From the NCBI GenBank assembly GCA_003168265.1, contig PMSV01000002.1, forward strand, positions 78,950 to 142,949: a DNA stretch of 64,000 nt, written 5' to 3'. Positions 45,772-54,635 of the stretch are shown in pieces. A program made the translations under genes and the position numbers. This DNA comes from Chitinophagaceae bacterium (GTDB taxonomy: Bacteria; Bacteroidota; Bacteroidia; Chitinophagales; Chitinophagaceae). Below the pieces are notes generated by a model. That model was given only the letters and a program-made list of their open reading frames with translations. It did not search any database and was not told the DNA's origin. The first letter of the stretch is position 1. Each line of letters opens with the position of its first letter.

Positions 45772-46084
45772 TTAAACGGTCATTGAAAAAATCCTGGTCT
45801 GGGGTCGTTTTCGGATTATCATGAGGTCGAAGGCCATGGCGATGTTTCGGGCATAGCTGCGGCCTTTTTCAGTTACTTTCAAATTATGGTCCGAGATCTG
45901 AATCAGTCCGTCTTTCGGCATTTCCTGCTGACGTTCGATGATTTCGGGCATTTGAGGCAGATCGATAACGCTTTCTTGCCAGGAGGTTTCTAGTTGCCTT
46001 ATCCTCTTCCCAATAAGGAAAAGTGGGATAGCTTGTATATCGGGGTCCGGGAATATCGTATTTTCGGATCAGCCAGTTGTCCAT
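45772..46084 (-). pseudogene. hemN: hemN remnant (oxygen-independent coproporphyrinogen III oxidase), internal deletion
   Basis: From the ATG at 46084 the first 28 codons match the HemN N-terminus (LIRKYDIPGPRYTSYPTFPYW). In another frame, from about 45960 to the TAA at 45772, codons match the HemN C-terminus (DGLIQIS, LKVTEKGRSYARNIAMAFD, FSMTV). HemN is normally about 450 residues; only about 104 codons remain, the radical-SAM core with its CxxxCxC is gone, and the ends are out of frame. The remnant starts 1 bp after the hemB stop and ends 10 bp before hemL, so it keeps its operon slot. One deletion of roughly 1 kb with a breakpoint near 45960-46001 explains it. The 66-codon frame read from the ATG is therefore not a functional gene. 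Confidence 0.88.
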
Positions 46085-46085
46085 T

Positions 46086-47063
46086 TCATTGAGTTAAAAG
46101 CCTGACAGCGTCTTTTGCAAAATAAGTGGCGATAAGGTCGGCCCCCGCTCTTTTGAAGGCTGTGAGGGTTTCGAGAATTGCTTTGTCTTCGTCGATCCAG
46201 CCCATTTTAGCCGCTGCCTTGATCATTGCATATTCTCCGCTTATATTGTAGGCGCTCACGGGAACGGATACTGCATTTTTCACTTCACGGATAATGTCCA
46301 GATAGGCCAGAGCAGGTTTGACCATCACGATATCGGCTCCTTCTTCCACATCCAGCAAGGTCTCCTTTATGGCTTCGATACGATTTGCATAATTCATCTG
46401 GTAGGATTTCTTGTCCCCAAAGCCAGGCGCTGAGTCAAGTGCGTCCCGGAAAGGTCCATAAAAGCAGGAAGCATATTTGGCGCTATAACTCATGATCCCG
46501 ACTTTATTGAAACCTGTCTCTTCGAGCCCATTTCGAATTGCGCCGATCCTGCCGTCCATCATATCGCTTGGTGCAACAAAATCCGCTCCCGCTTCGGCGT
46601 GGCTGACACTCATCTTTACAAGGGCTTCTACTGTTTCATCATTGACGATCTCGCCTTCCTTAACGATTCCGTCATGACCGAAGGAGGAATAAGGATCAAG
46701 GGCAACATCGGTCAGCACAAGCATATCCGGTACTGATTCCTTGATAGCCCTTATGCTGCGTTGCATCAGTCCTTCCTTATTCCATGCTTCCTTTCCGGTA
46801 TTGTCCTTGAGCCCATCGGGGCATTTGATGAATACCAGAACAGATTTGAGACCCATATTCCAGAGATCCTTCACTTCTTTTACTGTTATATCAAGGCTGT
46901 TACGATAATAACCAGGCATGGAAGCTATCTCGGTCTTTATGTCCTTTCCTTCATCAATAAAAAGGGGCACGATGAAATCGTTGACGCTAAGACTGGTTTC
47001 GGCAACCAGCGAACGAATGGCTGTGGATTTGCGCAGGATCCTGCTTCTTTTTTGTAAATACAT
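46086..47063 (-). CDS. hemB: Delta-aminolevulinic acid dehydratase (porphobilinogen synthase)
   Basis: HemB condenses two 5-aminolevulinate molecules to porphobilinogen. The 325-residue protein carries both active-site lysines, in MSYSAKYASCFYGPFRDA and in VMVKPALAYLDI. Asp and Glu residues replace the Cys-rich zinc site: the sequence LVLTDVALDPYSSFGHDG shows the magnesium-type replacement. It lies 15 bp after hemF in the operon. Confidence 0.96.
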   Translation of the reverse strand: MYLQKRSRILRKSTAIRSLVAETSLSVNDFIVPLFIDEGKDIKTEIASMPGYYRNSLDITVKEVKDLWNMGLKSVLVFIKCPDGLKDNTGKEAWNKEGLMQRSIRAIKESVPDMLVLTDVALDPYSSFGHDGIVKEGEIVNDETVEALVKMSVSHAEAGADFVAPSDMMDGRIGAIRNGLEETGFNKVGIMSYSAKYASCFYGPFRDALDSAPGFGDKKSYQMNYANRIEAIKETLLDVEEGADIVMVKPALAYLDIIREVKNAVSVPVSAYNISGEYAMIKAAAKMGWIDEDKAILETLTAFKRAGADLIATYFAKDAVRLLTQ

Positions 47064-47078
47064 AGACTATAGTTTAAA

Positions 47079-48044
47079 TTATTCCACCCAATCCCTGGGA
47101 CTCAGGCAGACCTTCAATAATTTTTCTTCTTCGCTCCCGGGCTTTGGCTGGTAATTGTATTCAAAGCGAACCGTGGGCGGAAGGCTCATCAGTATGCTTT
47201 CGGTTCTGCCCTTGGTCTTCAGTCCAAACAGGGTTCCACGGTCATGGATCAAATTGAATTCCACATATCTTCCGCGCCGGATCTCCTGCCAGTATTTATG
47301 TTCTGCGCCAAAAGAATGATCCTTTCTTCTTGACACGATGGGAAGATAGGATTTAAGAAATGCGTCACTGCAGGCCCTGGAAAAATCAAACCAGAATTTT
47401 CCGGGACGGCCTTCCTCCGGTTTTCGGTGGTCATAGAATATACCTCCGATACCCCTTCTTTCTTTATTTCGGTGATCGTTCACGAAATAATCATCGCAGT
47501 ATTGTTTGAAAAGGGGATAAAGCTTTGGATCCAAAAGATCGCAGGCTGCTTTAAGGGTCAGGTGAAAATGCCGGGCATCTTCATCAAATAAATAGTAGGG
47601 TGTCAGATCAGCGCCACCGCCAAACCAACTATCAACCATTTCACCCTCCTTATCGCATAATTCGAAATAACGATAATTGCAATGCACGGTCGGTATAAAG
47701 GGGTTGAATGGATGAATCACCAGGCTGATCCCGGCAGCAAGCCAATCTTTAGCAGCGGAGTTCTTTGGAATATGCAGAACCTCCCGCATTCTAGCAGAGA
47801 GCCCCCCAAAAACGACAGAAGTATTTACGCCGCCTTTTTCGAATATATTTCCATGGCCTATAATACGTGTCCTACCTCCACCTCCTTTTTCTCCCGGCTT
47901 TCTTTCCCAGAGGTCCTCAATAAAACGGGCCTTCCCGTCGATATTTTCGATAGCTGCACAGATCTCATCCTGCAAATTCCGGATGAATTCCACCCATTGA
48001 TCACGAAAGGGGCTTGTCGCGTTATGTTTATTTTTATCCATCAT
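47079..48044 (-). CDS. hemF: Oxygen-dependent coproporphyrinogen III oxidase
   Basis: HemF oxidatively decarboxylates coproporphyrinogen III using O2. The 321-residue protein has the family blocks NPFIPTVHCNYRYFE, WFGGGADLTPYYLFDEDA, RRGIGGIFYD and GRYVEFNLIHDRGTLFGL. Its ATG overlaps the hemE stop (TAATG). With hemN deleted, this is the only coproporphyrinogen oxidase I can see in the window. Confidence 0.96.
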   Translation of the reverse strand: MMDKNKHNATSPFRDQWVEFIRNLQDEICAAIENIDGKARFIEDLWERKPGEKGGGGRTRIIGHGNIFEKGGVNTSVVFGGLSARMREVLHIPKNSAAKDWLAAGISLVIHPFNPFIPTVHCNYRYFELCDKEGEMVDSWFGGGADLTPYYLFDEDARHFHLTLKAACDLLDPKLYPLFKQYCDDYFVNDHRNKERRGIGGIFYDHRKPEEGRPGKFWFDFSRACSDAFLKSYLPIVSRRKDHSFGAEHKYWQEIRRGRYVEFNLIHDRGTLFGLKTKGRTESILMSLPPTVRFEYNYQPKPGSEEEKLLKVCLSPRDWVE

Positions 48045-49078
48045 TATAAGAGACTGCTTTGCTCCTTCACTGTATCCACGAATATCCGGGCATGATCTAC
48101 CGGCACATTCGGAAGGATTCCATGGCCCAGATTGGCGATATGCCTTCCTTTTCCAAAAGCCTGCAGCATTTGTTTGACTTCCTCCTTAATGCGGGCCGAA
48201 GGAGCCAGTAATTTGGCCGGATCGAAATTTCCCTGGAGGGTAATATCCGGTCCCGCCAGGGACCGGGCCATATGAGGCTCAATACACCAGTCGATCCCAA
48301 GACCTGAAGCTCCGGTCTGTTTCATTTCTTTAAGTGCATACCAGGAACCTTTTGCAAATAGGATGATTTCCGTTTCTCCTTTCAACTCTTCGACGATCTG
48401 GCGCATATATTTAAGTGAAAGCTGCTCAAAATCGGGCTTACTCAACAAGCCTCCCCAACTGTCGAATAATTGAATGGCATCGGCTCCTGCGCTGACCTGT
48501 TCTTTCAGATAGGCAATGGAGGTATCGGTGATCATTTGCAGCAGTTTTTCAGCCAATTCGGGTTGACGGTAACAGAATGCCTTGGCTTCGTCAAAGGTCT
48601 TACTGCCTTTACCCTGCACCATATAGCAGAGGATGGTCCATGGGGCCCCTGCAAATCCGATCAACGGCACTCTTCCGTCCAGGGTCTTTTTGATAAGGCG
48701 GATTGCACTCATAACATAATGCAGTCTGTCCAATACGTCCGGGACGCATATTCTTTTAAGATCGTCGGCTGTTTTGATGGGATGAGGCAGCAAGGGGCCC
48801 TCGTTTTCGATCAATTGCACTTCGAGACCCATGGCCCTGGGAATTACCAGTATATCCGAAAACAGTATGGCCGCATCTACGCCAATGCTGTCAATGGGTT
48901 GTATGGTGATCTCTGTTGCAAGTTCTGGATTTTCCACCCTTTCAAAGAAACTGTATTTTCCCCTGAGCGCACGGTATTCGGGCAGGTAACGCCCTGCCTG
49001 TCGCATCATCCACACAGGTGTTCTTTCTGTCTTTTCTCCCCGCAGGGTCCTTAGCAATAGATCGTTTTTCAGGTTCAT
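48044..49078 (-). CDS. hemE: Uroporphyrinogen decarboxylase
   Basis: HemE decarboxylates uroporphyrinogen III to coproporphyrinogen III. The 344-residue protein begins with [20 protein letters not shown], the substrate-binding signature. It also has [17 protein letters not shown] and the C-terminal [22 protein letters not shown]. It is in the middle of the heme operon, 5 bp after hemD. Confidence 0.97.
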   Translation of the reverse strand: MNLKNDLLLRTLRGEKTERTPVWMMRQAGRYLPEYRALRGKYSFFERVENPELATEITIQPIDSIGVDAAILFSDILVIPRAMGLEVQLIENEGPLLPHPIKTADDLKRICVPDVLDRLHYVMSAIRLIKKTLDGRVPLIGFAGAPWTILCYMVQGKGSKTFDEAKAFCYRQPELAEKLLQMITDTSIAYLKEQVSAGADAIQLFDSWGGLLSKPDFEQLSLKYMRQIVEELKGETEIILFAKGSWYALKEMKQTGASGLGIDWCIEPHMARSLAGPDITLQGNFDPAKLLAPSARIKEEVKQMLQAFGKGRHIANLGHGILPNVPVDHARIFVDTVKEQSSLL

Positions 49079-49083
49079 TTCTT

Positions 49084-49791
49084 TTAGATCGTTTGAAAAT
49101 AGCGGATAGCTTGCTCCGCCAATAGCTTCTTTACAGGTTTTTCAGCTATCAGGATCGGGTTATTAGCGTGCTTCGCAATTTCCCCTGCTGTGGTTTTGCC
49201 AATGGCGAAAAGGATCGTTCCGGGTTCCGGGTTATTCATTGAAAAAAAGCTCTCCACTGCACTCGGACTATAGAACAAGATCGCGTCATAATGTTTATTG
49301 GATTTATGTGGCGTTTCCAGGGTCTCATAAACGACGAGTACTTCGAGACTGTATCCGGATTCTTTTAGAATCCCGGGCAATTCCTCTCTTCTTTGGTCGC
49401 CGCAGAAAAAAACGAAGGAATTGAAAGGGGCTTTCTGAAGAATGCTTTCCGCGAGTTCTTCGGATGAAGAGGCAGTTCCGGCAATCGACTCTGGCCCGAA
49501 ATAATCTTCCACAATACCCCTTGTCGTCTGTCCAGTGCAATAGATTATCCAGTCAGGTCTTTCACCATTCAATTCATCAATTACCGCTTGCACGGCATTC
49601 ACGCTCGTGAAGATGACTTGAAGCAGTTTTTTTTTCATCCCTTCGATTATCTTGGTTAACTCAGGATCCGAACGCTTCCGGGTTTCTATAAAAGAAAGAA
49701 CTTCGATATGGATGTTTCCTTCGGCAGCCTGCCTGATCACGCGATCCGGCAAGGGCCTGGTAGATAATATATGAACATTATTTCGTATCAT
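49084..49791 (-). CDS. hemD: Uroporphyrinogen-III synthase
   Basis: HemD closes hydroxymethylbilane with inversion of ring D. The family is poorly conserved. The 235-residue protein shows LSTRPLP near the start, [32 protein letters not shown] and [14 protein letters not shown], which match the two-domain HemD pattern. The ATG at 49791 overlaps hemC by 14 bp; a GTG at 49803 is an alternative. Position between hemC and hemE strongly supports the call. Confidence 0.9.
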   Translation of the reverse strand: MIRNNVHILSTRPLPDRVIRQAAEGNIHIEVLSFIETRKRSDPELTKIIEGMKKKLLQVIFTSVNAVQAVIDELNGERPDWIIYCTGQTTRGIVEDYFGPESIAGTASSSEELAESILQKAPFNSFVFFCGDQRREELPGILKESGYSLEVLVVYETLETPHKSNKHYDAILFYSPSAVESFFSMNNPEPGTILFAIGKTTAGEIAKHANNPILIAEKPVKKLLAEQAIRYFQTI

Positions 49792-50737
49792 AATTTGAAC
49801 CACGACGGAACTGTTCTGCGATTTTATCTCCCCCTTTGTTTAATAATTCAACGGCCGCTTCCTTTCCCATATCCCAGGCCTGATCAGCAGGAAGCACTCT
49901 TTCCACTTCTACTTTTTGCTTTCCGTCCAGGGATATGATGCTTCCACGGAAATAAATCTCATCTTCTTCCAGTTCCGCCAATGCACTGACCGGAGTGGAA
50001 CAACCTCCCATCAGGGTCTTTAAGAAGCCCCTTTCAATCCTTGTGCAGAGGCCGGTAGCGTCGTCATGGATGAGTTTACAGATCTCACGGACTGACTCGT
50101 CATGTTCGCGGCAAACGACAATGATTGCTCCCTGGGCGGGAGCCGGCAGCATCCAATCCAGTTCTATTGATTGAGGCGGCCGCAGATGGATTCGTTCTAA
50201 GCCGGCAGCGGCAAATATGGCCCCTTGCCAATCGCTGGAGGCAAGTTTGGCCAGCCTTGTATTTACATTTCCCCGCAGGTTCTCTATCTGGTGATTGGGA
50301 TAACGGTGTAACCATTGTGCCTTACGCCGGATACTGGAAGTGGCGATGCGGATAGTCTCGCCTTGCCCGCCCGCAGATATCTTTAATTTTTCACGAACAC
50401 CGGACATTTCTCCATTTACTACCAGGATATCCATTGGGCTGGCCCTTTTCAAAACGGCTGCGTCCGTGATTCCCTGGGGCAATTGGATGGGCACATCCTT
50501 CATGGAGTGGACAGCTATATCAATACGGTTCTGAAGCAGGGCCGCATCCAGGGTCCTCGTGAACACACCCTGTACTCCCATTGCATAAAGAGGGGTATTA
50601 AGGTCAATATCGCCTTCGCTCCTGACAAATTCAAGCTCTGCATCCAGGCCCAGATCTTCTAACAGATCCTTGACCAGTGTAGCTTGCCAGACTGCCAATT
50701 GACTTTCGCGAGTGCCTATTTTCAAGATTCTTTGCAT
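49778..50737 (-). CDS. hemC: Porphobilinogen deaminase (hydroxymethylbilane synthase)
   Basis: HemC polymerises four porphobilinogens onto its own dipyrromethane cofactor. The 319-residue protein begins RILKIGTRESQLAVWQA, has IATSSIRRKAQWL in the middle and the cofactor-attaching Cys246 in MGGCSTPVSAL. I chose the ATG at 50737 rather than the GTG at 50749. It lies 54 bp after hemA. Confidence 0.97.
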   Translation of the reverse strand: MQRILKIGTRESQLAVWQATLVKDLLEDLGLDAELEFVRSEGDIDLNTPLYAMGVQGVFTRTLDAALLQNRIDIAVHSMKDVPIQLPQGITDAAVLKRASPMDILVVNGEMSGVREKLKISAGGQGETIRIATSSIRRKAQWLHRYPNHQIENLRGNVNTRLAKLASSDWQGAIFAAAGLERIHLRPPQSIELDWMLPAPAQGAIIVVCREHDESVREICKLIHDDATGLCTRIERGFLKTLMGGCSTPVSALAELEEDEIYFRGSIISLDGKQKVEVERVLPADQAWDMGKEAAVELLNKGGDKIAEQFRRGSNYDTK

Positions 50738-50791
50738 GCTTGAATTCACCGGGCTTTGAAGGGACAGGAATCTGTTCCGGCTCAGACAAAT

Positions 50792-52024
50792 TTAATTGAT
50801 ACCTGTGGTAATAAATTCATTGATTGCTTCAATGTATTGGCAGCCCCTTGCGTTTTGGCTGCGCATTTTGATGGCCATGCCATTGATGATTCGCTGGATG
50901 TTTTCTTCACATGAGTCCAATGTGCCGGAGATCTGGGTCGATGAAGTAAACAAGGGGCAATTTGGTATTTCTTTGAGTCTGTTTTTTACCACTGTTAAAA
51001 TCGGAACATGTTTGCGCATTTCATGCCAATCCAGAAATTCTTCCATGTGTTCTGCGATGATTTCTTTTGCTCTTGGGATTTCAGCCTCTCTTTTCTGTAA
51101 GGTGGCGTCATTGGTTCTGGAAAGATCGTCCACATTGACAAGGGTGATGCCTTCGAGATCCCTGGTCAGGGTTTCAATATTATGCGGTATTGACAGGTCG
51201 ATCATCAGCTTGGTTCCGCTCCCGATAAGGTCCTTGCGTGTGATGATGGGTTGTGTTGCACCGGTAGCCACGATGACGATATCGGCATTCTCCATTTCTT
51301 CTTTCAAGTTTTCTATAGGCATACTTCTCAGCCCCAATTCGTCAGCCAGAGAAAAAGATTTTTCTTCGGAACGGTTGCACAGGGTAATATTTTTGTTGCC
51401 CAGATAATCCACCAGGTTCTTGCAGGTGTTGCGCCCGATCTTTCCTGTGCCTACAAGTAATATTTTTTTATTTTCATAGTCCTTTAAAGATTCCTTTATA
51501 TACTGAACAGCGGCGAAAGAAACTGAAACAGTTCCGCTGCTGAGTGTTGTCTGGTTTTTGATTGCTTTGGAGGACTGGAGGATACAATTGAAAAGCCTTT
51601 CGGTGAAGGCCAGTATGTAGCCGCGTTCTTTTGAGAATTTGACTGCCTGCTTGATCTGTCCTACGATCTCATAGTCTCCGAGTATCTGGGAGTCAAGCCC
51701 TGCGGCTACCTGGAATAAATGGGAGATGGCTGCTTTTCCTTTTTTAATATAAGAGAGATTCAGAAAAAGATCCGAGGATCCTACCGTCTCCAAGCAGAGC
51801 AGATCGACCAGTTGGGAGGGATGTTCTGCAAAACCGTAGACTTCCGTCCTGTTGCAGGTCGATAGAATGAAAAGTTCCTGCAGACCAATGGACCGGGCCT
51901 TGTCGAGGATTCTTTCATATTTTTCGCCCGAAATGGCAAACTGACCCCTTATACCCGCATCCGTCTTTTTATAGTTGATGCCTGCGATGTAGAATTTATT
52001 GATATCTGCCAGTTTATTTCCCAT
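50792..52024 (-). CDS. hemA: Glutamyl-tRNA reductase
   Basis: HemA reduces glutamyl-tRNA to glutamate-1-semialdehyde, the committing step of the C5 heme pathway. The 410-residue protein has the nucleophile Cys57 in STCNRTEVYG. The NADP domain has ILLVGTGKIGRNTCKNL, ALGAT-like IVATGATQPIITRKDL and MIDLSIPHNIE. A C-terminal dimerisation helix region follows. It is the first gene of the operon, preceded by the best consensus promoter of the window. Confidence 0.97.
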   Translation of the reverse strand: MGNKLADINKFYIAGINYKKTDAGIRGQFAISGEKYERILDKARSIGLQELFILSTCNRTEVYGFAEHPSQLVDLLCLETVGSSDLFLNLSYIKKGKAAISHLFQVAAGLDSQILGDYEIVGQIKQAVKFSKERGYILAFTERLFNCILQSSKAIKNQTTLSSGTVSVSFAAVQYIKESLKDYENKKILLVGTGKIGRNTCKNLVDYLGNKNITLCNRSEEKSFSLADELGLRSMPIENLKEEMENADIVIVATGATQPIITRKDLIGSGTKLMIDLSIPHNIETLTRDLEGITLVNVDDLSRTNDATLQKREAEIPRAKEIIAEHMEEFLDWHEMRKHVPILTVVKNRLKEIPNCPLFTSSTQISGTLDSCEENIQRIINGMAIKMRSQNARGCQYIEAINEFITTGIN

Positions 52025-52054
52025 TTTATTTGGTCTTCAAAAAATATATACAAG

Positions 52055-52082
52055 CAAAAGTAATTTCGGTCTGATTCATCAA
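52055..52082 (-). promoter_or_regulatory. Consensus promoter of the hem operon
   Basis: On the minus strand TTG (52080-52082), 17 bp and TACTTTTG (52055-52062) match the Bacteroidota TTG-N17-23-TAnnTTTG promoter. The -7 box is 30 bp before the hemA ATG, allowing a leader of about 22-25 bases. Confidence 0.65.
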
Positions 52083-52320
52083 CGAATTTTTATGTCACAA
52101 GACTGTCATTTGTAAATTTGATTCTAATCACCACTAACAGTGAGGAGGATCAAGCTGCATTCTAAAACGCTTTGTGGGATTGCATTTCATATGAAAATAT
52201 TATATTTTCTATAGTTGCAAGATGGAACCTCGCTGGTTCATTTCCCTGATTGAGTCAAATTGCAGATGTCCGGCTTCATGGTTGAATTAAACCAAATGCA
52301 ATATTGTAAAGGGTGCTGCC

Positions 52321-52328
52321 TAAATTTG
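52321..52328 (+). promoter_or_regulatory. -7 promoter box of hemH
   Basis: TAAATTTG is an exact TAnnTTTG match, 17 bp before the ATG at 52346. It rules against the upstream GTG at 52313 as the start. The nearest TTG upstream is 14 bp away, which is short. Confidence 0.5.
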
Positions 52329-52345
52329 CAAACTATAATTTTCTT

Positions 52346-53428
52346 ATGACAGGCATGGAAAATACCGGAGTGTTGCTGATGAATCTGGGCTCACCTGATT
52401 CTACAAGTGTAGCAGATGTCAGAAATTATTTGATGGAATTTCTGATGGATGGCCGGGTAATCGACTATCCTTACCTGTTCAGGAAAATCCTGGTGGGGGG
52501 GATCATTGTACCCTTTCGTGCCCCCAAATCTGCCGAAGCCTACCGGGCCATTTGGACGGATGGTGGCTCCCCGTTGATTGTGCTGACCAAAAAATTACAG
52601 GAATCATTGGAAAAGGAGGTAAAGCATCCCGTGGAGATTGCCATGCGTTACCGGCACCCTTCTATAAAAGAGGGATTTGAACGGCTCCTGGATAGGGTCC
52701 ATGGAATGAAACGTGTAATAGCGATACCGCTTTATCCGCATTATGCCATGTCTTCCTATGAAACGGCCGTGGAATATGCCAGTGCTGTTTATTCAAAAAA
52801 CAATTACGATTTCAGGCTTGATTTTATCAAGCCCTTTTATAATCATGAGCATTATATTACTGCACTTTGTGAATCCATAAGGCCCTATTTGGAAGAAGAC
52901 TTTGATCATTTGCTATTCAGCTATCACGGAATTCCGCGGAGGCATATCCTTAAATCAGACCCTACCGGCAAACATTGTCTTGGCAATGAAGCCTGCTGTC
53001 AGACTCCGAGCCTGGCGCATGCGACCTGTTATCGTTACCAGGTTTTCGAAACCACCCGGCTTGTCACCCGGCAACTGGGTATGGATCCGGCCCGATTCAG
53101 TATTTCTTTTCAGTCCCGCCTTGGTAAGGGTTGGCTGCAACCATTCACGGATAAACGATTGCAGGAAATGCCGGCCCTGGGCATCAAAAAATTACTGGTT
53201 GTCAGTCCTGCATTTGTCAGTGATTGCCTCGAGACCCTGGAAGAGATTGCGATAAGAGGAAGGGATACTTTCTTAGAGGCCGGAGGCTTGGAATATGAAA
53301 TGATTCCATGTATGAATACGCATGCTTTATGGGTGCAAACGATTGCCGGATGGATAGATTCTATTTCAGGGGGAAAAGAAGAGATGCTTTTGGATTCCGG
53401 AATTAATAAAGAACCATATGTATCTTAA
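52346..53428 (+). CDS. hemH: Ferrochelatase
   Basis: HemH inserts Fe2+ into protoporphyrin IX. The protein (360 residues from the ATG at 52346) starts with GVLLMNLGSPDSTSVADVRNYL. The catalytic-type His is in LLFSYHGIPRRHILKSDPTG, and Cys residues are in CCQTPSLAHATCY. The ATG at 52355 is an equally plausible start. It overlaps hemJ by 11 bp, so the last two steps of the pathway are coupled on the plus strand. Confidence 0.96.
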   Translation: MTGMENTGVLLMNLGSPDSTSVADVRNYLMEFLMDGRVIDYPYLFRKILVGGIIVPFRAPKSAEAYRAIWTDGGSPLIVLTKKLQESLEKEVKHPVEIAMRYRHPSIKEGFERLLDRVHGMKRVIAIPLYPHYAMSSYETAVEYASAVYSKNNYDFRLDFIKPFYNHEHYITALCESIRPYLEEDFDHLLFSYHGIPRRHILKSDPTGKHCLGNEACCQTPSLAHATCYRYQVFETTRLVTRQLGMDPARFSISFQSRLGKGWLQPFTDKRLQEMPALGIKKLLVVSPAFVSDCLETLEEIAIRGRDTFLEAGGLEYEMIPCMNTHALWVQTIAGWIDSISGGKEEMLLDSGINKEPYVS

Positions 53429-53960
53429 AGCAATCCATATCATTTTCATTGTGACCTGGTTTGCCGGTCTTTTTTATATGCCCCGGCTTTTTATTTATAA
53501 TACAGAGGCGGAGCAAAAACCAAAAGAAGAGAGATTGATCCTGCATGCTCAGTTTGAATTGATGATGCGCAGGCTTTGGTATGGGATCACGATTCCTTCC
53601 GGTCTGGTCACTCTGATCATCGGACCGGTGCTGATGTTTCAGGAAGGTTGGGATAAATTGGTTCTTACCGATGCAGGCAGGTGGCTTTTTATCAAATTGA
53701 TTTTTGTCCTGCTCCTATACATTTATTTTTATTCACTACACCGCATATTTCTTCAGCAAATGGCGGGGATCTATAAGTACAGCTCTCAACAACTCAGGAT
53801 CTGGAATGAAGTATCTACGGTATTTCTGATCGCTATCACTATGCTGGCAGTTGTAAAACAGAGCATTAGCCTTGTTTGGGGGCTGGTCGGGTTGCTATTG
53901 CTGATTATTTTACTGATGATTGCAATAAATATCTATAAGAAGATTCGCCTGAGAAAATAG
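53418..53960 (+). CDS. hemJ: HemJ-type protoporphyrinogen IX oxidase
   Basis: The 180-residue membrane protein has four to five hydrophobic segments. It begins with the HemJ signature KAIHIIFIVTWFAGLFYMPRLFIY, including the conserved His7. HemJ oxidises protoporphyrinogen IX to protoporphyrin IX in bacteria lacking HemG or HemY, neither of which is seen here. It overlaps hemH by 11 bp. The call rests on the motif and context together. Confidence 0.88.
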   Translation: MYLKAIHIIFIVTWFAGLFYMPRLFIYNTEAEQKPKEERLILHAQFELMMRRLWYGITIPSGLVTLIIGPVLMFQEGWDKLVLTDAGRWLFIKLIFVLLLYIYFYSLHRIFLQQMAGIYKYSSQQLRIWNEVSTVFLIAITMLAVVKQSISLVWGLVGLLLLIILLMIAINIYKKIRLRK

Positions 53961-53976
53961 TTAGATTTCGCACCTG

Positions 53977-54022
53977 TAAAAGCCACAAATAAAAAACCCC
54001 CTGGATCAAGGAGGCTTTTATT
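53977..54022 (+). terminator. Probable terminator after hemH-hemJ
   Basis: TAAAAGCC (53977-53984) pairs perfectly with GGCTTTTA (54013-54020). An inner CCCCCT/AGGAGG stem with one mismatch could form an alternative hairpin followed by CTTTTA. The position, 17 bp after the hemJ stop, fits a terminator. Confidence 0.55.
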
Positions 54023-54596
54023 AAATAGGGGTAACTAGTTTCTCCAGAAATTGGCCTTAACCAGAATGGTCATTATAGGAATCGGTAGTCTATGAAACTT
54101 AAACGAGCAGGGTTCTTCCTAAAAATATTTAGAGATTAAAAACGGGAGGCTACGGATTAAAATCTTTTATTAATTTCTTTGGGATAATCTTTATCCTACT
54201 AGCTCAAGAAAAGGAAGGGGAGTAGGAATACCCCCCTTTTTAACCCCTAAACCCTAAACCGTAGAAAAAGTTTTCCATATTAGGTTCCAAGAAATGCGTT
54301 CTATTATTAATCAGTCAGAAGTAGAAGAGAATTAATGATTTTTTGGGTTTTTATATAGGTTACTATTATCAAAAAGAGAATATTGGAGGTTCTTCAAAAG
54401 CTTGAATGTTGCGATTACGAATATGAAACACAAACTATGCCAAATGAAAATTATGTGGATAAGATCAAAAAATTTGTGAAAAAACCGGTATAGATTTTAG
54501 AATCCTTTAACAGAGTTCCATCATTGCCGCTTCAATAATTTTCTCCAAATGCCTGTAAATTCAGCATCTATGATTTTTTTACCCCCTGATTTTAAT

Positions 54597-54604
54597 TAAC
54601 TTTG
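54597..54604 (+). promoter_or_regulatory. -7 promoter box of ileS
   Basis: TAACTTTG is an exact TAnnTTTG match, 31 bp before the ileS ATG. It suggests a short untranslated leader. Confidence 0.5.
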
Positions 54605-54635
54605 CAGCCATTTTTTTTAATCGAGATTGGCATTT

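Larger units (their letters stand above)
52025..52345. other. Divergent control region between hemA and hemH
   Basis: These 321 bases separate hemA (minus) from hemH (plus). They contain the hemA promoter at 52055-52082 and a hemH -7 box at 52321-52328. I see no gene, hairpin or clear operator in the 240 bases between. Shared control of both sides of the pathway is possible. Confidence 0.5.
53961..54635. other. Long intergenic region before ileS
   Basis: At 675 bases this is the largest gap in the window. It holds the probable terminator (53977-54022), a 7-bp inverted repeat TCCTACT/AGTAGGA (54194-54200 and 54221-54227), a purine-rich stretch, a CCCTAAACCCTAAACC run (54245-54260) and the ileS -7 box (54597-54604). 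An open stretch at about 54373-54493 could encode KRILEVLQKLECC and further residues but has no normal start. It may be a decayed gene end. No T-box or tRNA is recognisable. Confidence 0.45.

Noticed and set aside
45884..46084. 66-codon frame starting like HemN, as a gene of its own
   Set aside because: After ~28 codons it leaves the HemN sequence and runs in the wrong frame through the real HemN C-terminus, so it is part of the pseudogene.
54245..54260. CCCTAAACCCTAAACC, resembling plant-type telomere repeats
   Set aside because: Only about two units occur, internal to a bacterial chromosome segment, with no array; chance is the simplest explanation.
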